The notes under the pieces are model-generated. The model saw only the letters and a program-made list of their open reading frames with translations, searched no databases and had not been told where the DNA came from. Of a stretch of 64,000 bases of DNA, positions 61,491-64,000 are shown one piece after another. Origin of the DNA: Moringa oleifera (Eukaryota; Streptophyta; Magnoliopsida; Brassicales; Moringaceae). The DNA lies in NCBI GenBank assembly GCA_021397835.1, contig JAJFZO010000191.1, forward strand, positions 8,008,001 through 8,072,000, read 5' to 3'. A program made the translations under genes and the position numbers. The stretch's first letter is position 1. Every line of letters begins with the position of its first letter.

Positions 61491-63299
61491 CTAGTTCTAT
61501 AACATCACAATTAAAAAGCCCCTTAGTTGCTTCAAAAATTATGAGATGCTTTACACCTCTTAGGCCATATGTACCAGCACTAGTTATAAAAGAGAAAAGT
61601 TAGTACCAAATTAGAAATATGTTCATACCTGAAATTTCACTGTTCTAATATAAAGCTTCTGCTTCATTTCCTTACCAACATCATGCCATACAAGTTAATA
61701 AAATAAAAAAATAAGCAGAACTCACCAAGAAGGTGCAAACACATAAATCCTTACAGAATTCTAGGAGTCATACAATACATTTCCCTTCCAAAAGTGTGAA
61801 AGAAGTTTTAAAAAAATAAGAAAAAAAAGAATGAGAAAGTACAAGGAAAAGCTATGGGGATAAGAATATCTAATCATGTTACAATTGATCTTTGTTATAT
61901 AAAACAATTCAAACATTTGACATAGGAGGGTTAATCAAAGGCAAAGGGTTTAAAGCATCAATTTTAATACACTCAAGAACTTACCAGTTAAGATAAACTA
62001 AACTACCACATGGCATATACAAATTTGCACAACTATTCTTGAAGTAATGAACATCGAGAAAATTGTTTACACAAAACCTGCATTGTAGTTACCATATAAG
62101 AGAGTCTGGATAAAGGAATCAACTAACCTTGACTGCTAATTCACCAATAGTCCAACATGCATTGTTGGCAATAAAAATGGATTCTTTCAATTGAGTGGCA
62201 TCTTGCACATCAAGTGTTATGTAGAAAGTACAAAACTAAAAACTACGAGTGCAGAAACATAAATTGGATTCCAAAGATGAAAGAGAGTCCTTTTACCAGC
62301 TATTTGGTTATGACATCAAGGAATTCAAAGAGGCGAGGATGTAAATATACAAGTCAGACCTGATTATAAAAAAAAAAATTATCATTATATAACATACATG
62401 TATATATTCAGTGGTAAGAATATGCGAATATTTATACAAGAAAGTTTCTCGCAAAGAATGTGATTTTAACTCACTCTTACAAGGTCCCCAAGAAGTACGA
62501 GAGCACTTTGACGAACATCGAAAGCATCATCAATACAACACCGTAGAAACAGATCCCTCAATGTGCTTTGTGAAGCCTACAATGAAAGTTTAAATCAATA
62601 AATAGGACAAAATGTCTTTAAATGCAATTAGCTTATATAGTAGTCTTCCCAAAATGTGACACCATATGTTAACACCAAGAACAATCCCCCCCTTCCCCCT
62701 TTCCCCTCAGGATAGCAGGGAGCTACAGGTATAATAATGCACTATCATCAAACAGCCTAGATACCAAACCCATTATGAGCCTTTAGATCCACTAAAAACC
62801 AATAGTTTTTACATTAACGAAGACTTCTACACAAATGCCTTTATAAAGCATAAAACCCACTATGGCAGAATTGCAAGTTTGATAGTCACTAAAGTTCTAG
62901 TCTAGCAATGAAAACACATTAAAAGAAAGAGCTTAATTAAGTTACTGCGTCCAGATAGAACCTCATTGAATAAAACTACTATCACTGGACACTAACAACA
63001 ATTTTTTTCATGTTTGGCAGTTATTGCTACCACACTATAAAGACTAGCGATTGGCACTACCAACAAGATTTATTCTGCATGATAATACACTAAGAAAAAA
63101 TAAAAATTAATTTTGTTGACATTTATTACTTCGAAGGACCCAAAATCAAATGACAAATAGAAGCACTCAAGCTTGAAATCATCAAATACAAGAAATAAAA
63201 GCCAGATAGGTATGCAAATATATTTTCAAGATATTTGAAAAAGGTAAATACCAAACCAATCGCACTACCAAGTCCTTCTACAAGACTTAGGGAGTAAGC
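61491..63299 (-). pseudogene. TRN1-like: Transportin-1 (karyopherin beta-2)-like pseudogene, 3' half
   Basis: Minus-strand exons in family order: 63299-63252 (YSLSLVEGLGSAIGL); 62576-62481 ([20 protein letters not shown], then SALVLLGDL); 62359-62297 (YLHPRLFEFLDV, with two in-frame stops); 62201-62128 (LKESIFIANNACWTIGELAV); and about 61580-61491 (EATKGLFNCDVIEL, weakly similar to the next HEAT repeat). Splice borders are plausible GT-AG. Transportin imports M9/PY-NLS cargo into the nucleus. Stops in the third exon and the absence of the following conserved exons show a broken copy. The 5' half was not recognised between 63300 and the window end and probably lies to the right. Confidence 0.72.
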
Positions 63300-64000
63300 C
63301 TAAGCAACATACAATAAACTCTTTATCAAATTATACTCTGCAAACACAAGAGCAACCTATAGCATAAGCATCCATTGTTATTTGATGAAAGTTGCACATA
63401 ATACCTGCTATCTGTTAATCATATGGTCAGAAACTTTTCTACAATCAAAAACATTTAAAATATTAGGTGTTATGAACAAACTAGTGAGGAAAACACATAT
63501 AGTAAATCCTAGAAATAACGAGAGAAAACTTATGTCAGCAAACATAAGACAATTATTTCTTCACATCTCAACAATGTACTTAAAATTAAAATAACTTAAA
63601 TAAAATAAATGCTCAGATCAGTGGGCATGTTCACTATCGCAAGGCAACCTAACCCTAGGTCATGCATTTTGAAAAGTGGCCATCTGAAATAATGGACTTT
63701 TACTGTATTATATTGTGTGTTTTGAAGTATCATAAAGTGGAAGTAAAATCCTAAGCTATTTTTTAAACCCCATAGTAGAGTGTAACTTGATACTAAAGTA
63801 GGCCCATAGAAACATGCCTGAGAAACCACAATGAAGTGGATCCTGCATCTCTGACAAATAGTAATACAAATGTGACAAAGAAAAGCCTAGCACAACAAAG
63901 TTCATATTTTTAATGCTTTTAGGCTAAGGAGCTTAAACTCCAAATTAGTAACACAAACAAGCCAGATATACAAAATCGCCAAATCATTCATTAGCTAATT
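63300..64000. other. Right edge, unassigned
   Basis: AT-rich DNA; perhaps an intron of the transportin-like pseudogene. Open frames at 63382-63594 (+) and 63596-63829 (-) show no motif I recognise. Confidence 0.3.

Overview
This is nuclear DNA of a flowering plant, most likely a eudicot. It is AT-rich, its genes are split by GT-AG introns, and it carries plant-specific families (a DUF266/BC10-like glycosyltransferase, an LRR receptor-like kinase, a plant PP2C), a Tat-type Ty3/gypsy retrotransposon and CCCTAAA-type telomere-like DNA. The species cannot be fixed from the sequence.

Layout. 1-1.4 kb: probable 3' end of an unidentified + strand gene. 3.2-3.8 kb: a decayed DUF266 glycosyltransferase copy. 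6.4-8.5 kb: an intact two-exon DUF266 gene (+, 419 aa). 11.3-18.0 kb: a decayed Tat-lineage Ty3/gypsy element with protease, RT, two RNase H regions and integrase on +, then a tandem-repeat 3' region and an antisense ORF. 20.6-23.6 kb: an intact two-exon LRR receptor-like pseudokinase (-, 674 aa). 26.1-29.7 kb: an intact eight-exon PP2C (-, 428 aa) whose second intron must be read as GC-AG. 32.6-35.6 kb: gene-free AT-rich DNA with a 20-bp tandem repeat. 35.8-38.6 kb: a pseudogene of a chloroplast ankyrin protein (EMB506-like). 39.7-43.0 kb: a pseudogene of a plant RNase H1-like protein. 45.1-48.4 kb: a degenerate ~181-bp satellite array. 49.7-51.4 kb: degenerate telomere-like DNA with a ~255-275-bp higher-order period. 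51.4-52.7 kb: A-rich, T-poor low-complexity DNA. 52.7-61.4 kb: two ~3-kb diverged copies of a segment with exon-like pieces of an unidentified minus-strand gene. 61.5-63.3 kb: exons of a transportin-1-like pseudogene (-).

The left half is a normal gene neighbourhood. DUF266 - LRR-RLK - PP2C matches, in order and family, Arabidopsis At1g68390 - At1g68400 - At1g68410 as I remember them, and the decayed DUF266 copy corresponds to the tandem neighbour At1g68380. The right half (35-64 kb) holds no gene I can show to be intact. It has intron-retaining pseudogenes, a satellite and telomere-like DNA, as expected of heterochromatin, a pericentromere or an old rearrangement boundary. I found no operon-like or defence-like system. 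The most unusual material is the satellite/telomere-like block, the duplicated unidentified gene segment and the antisense ORF with tandem repeats in the retroelement.
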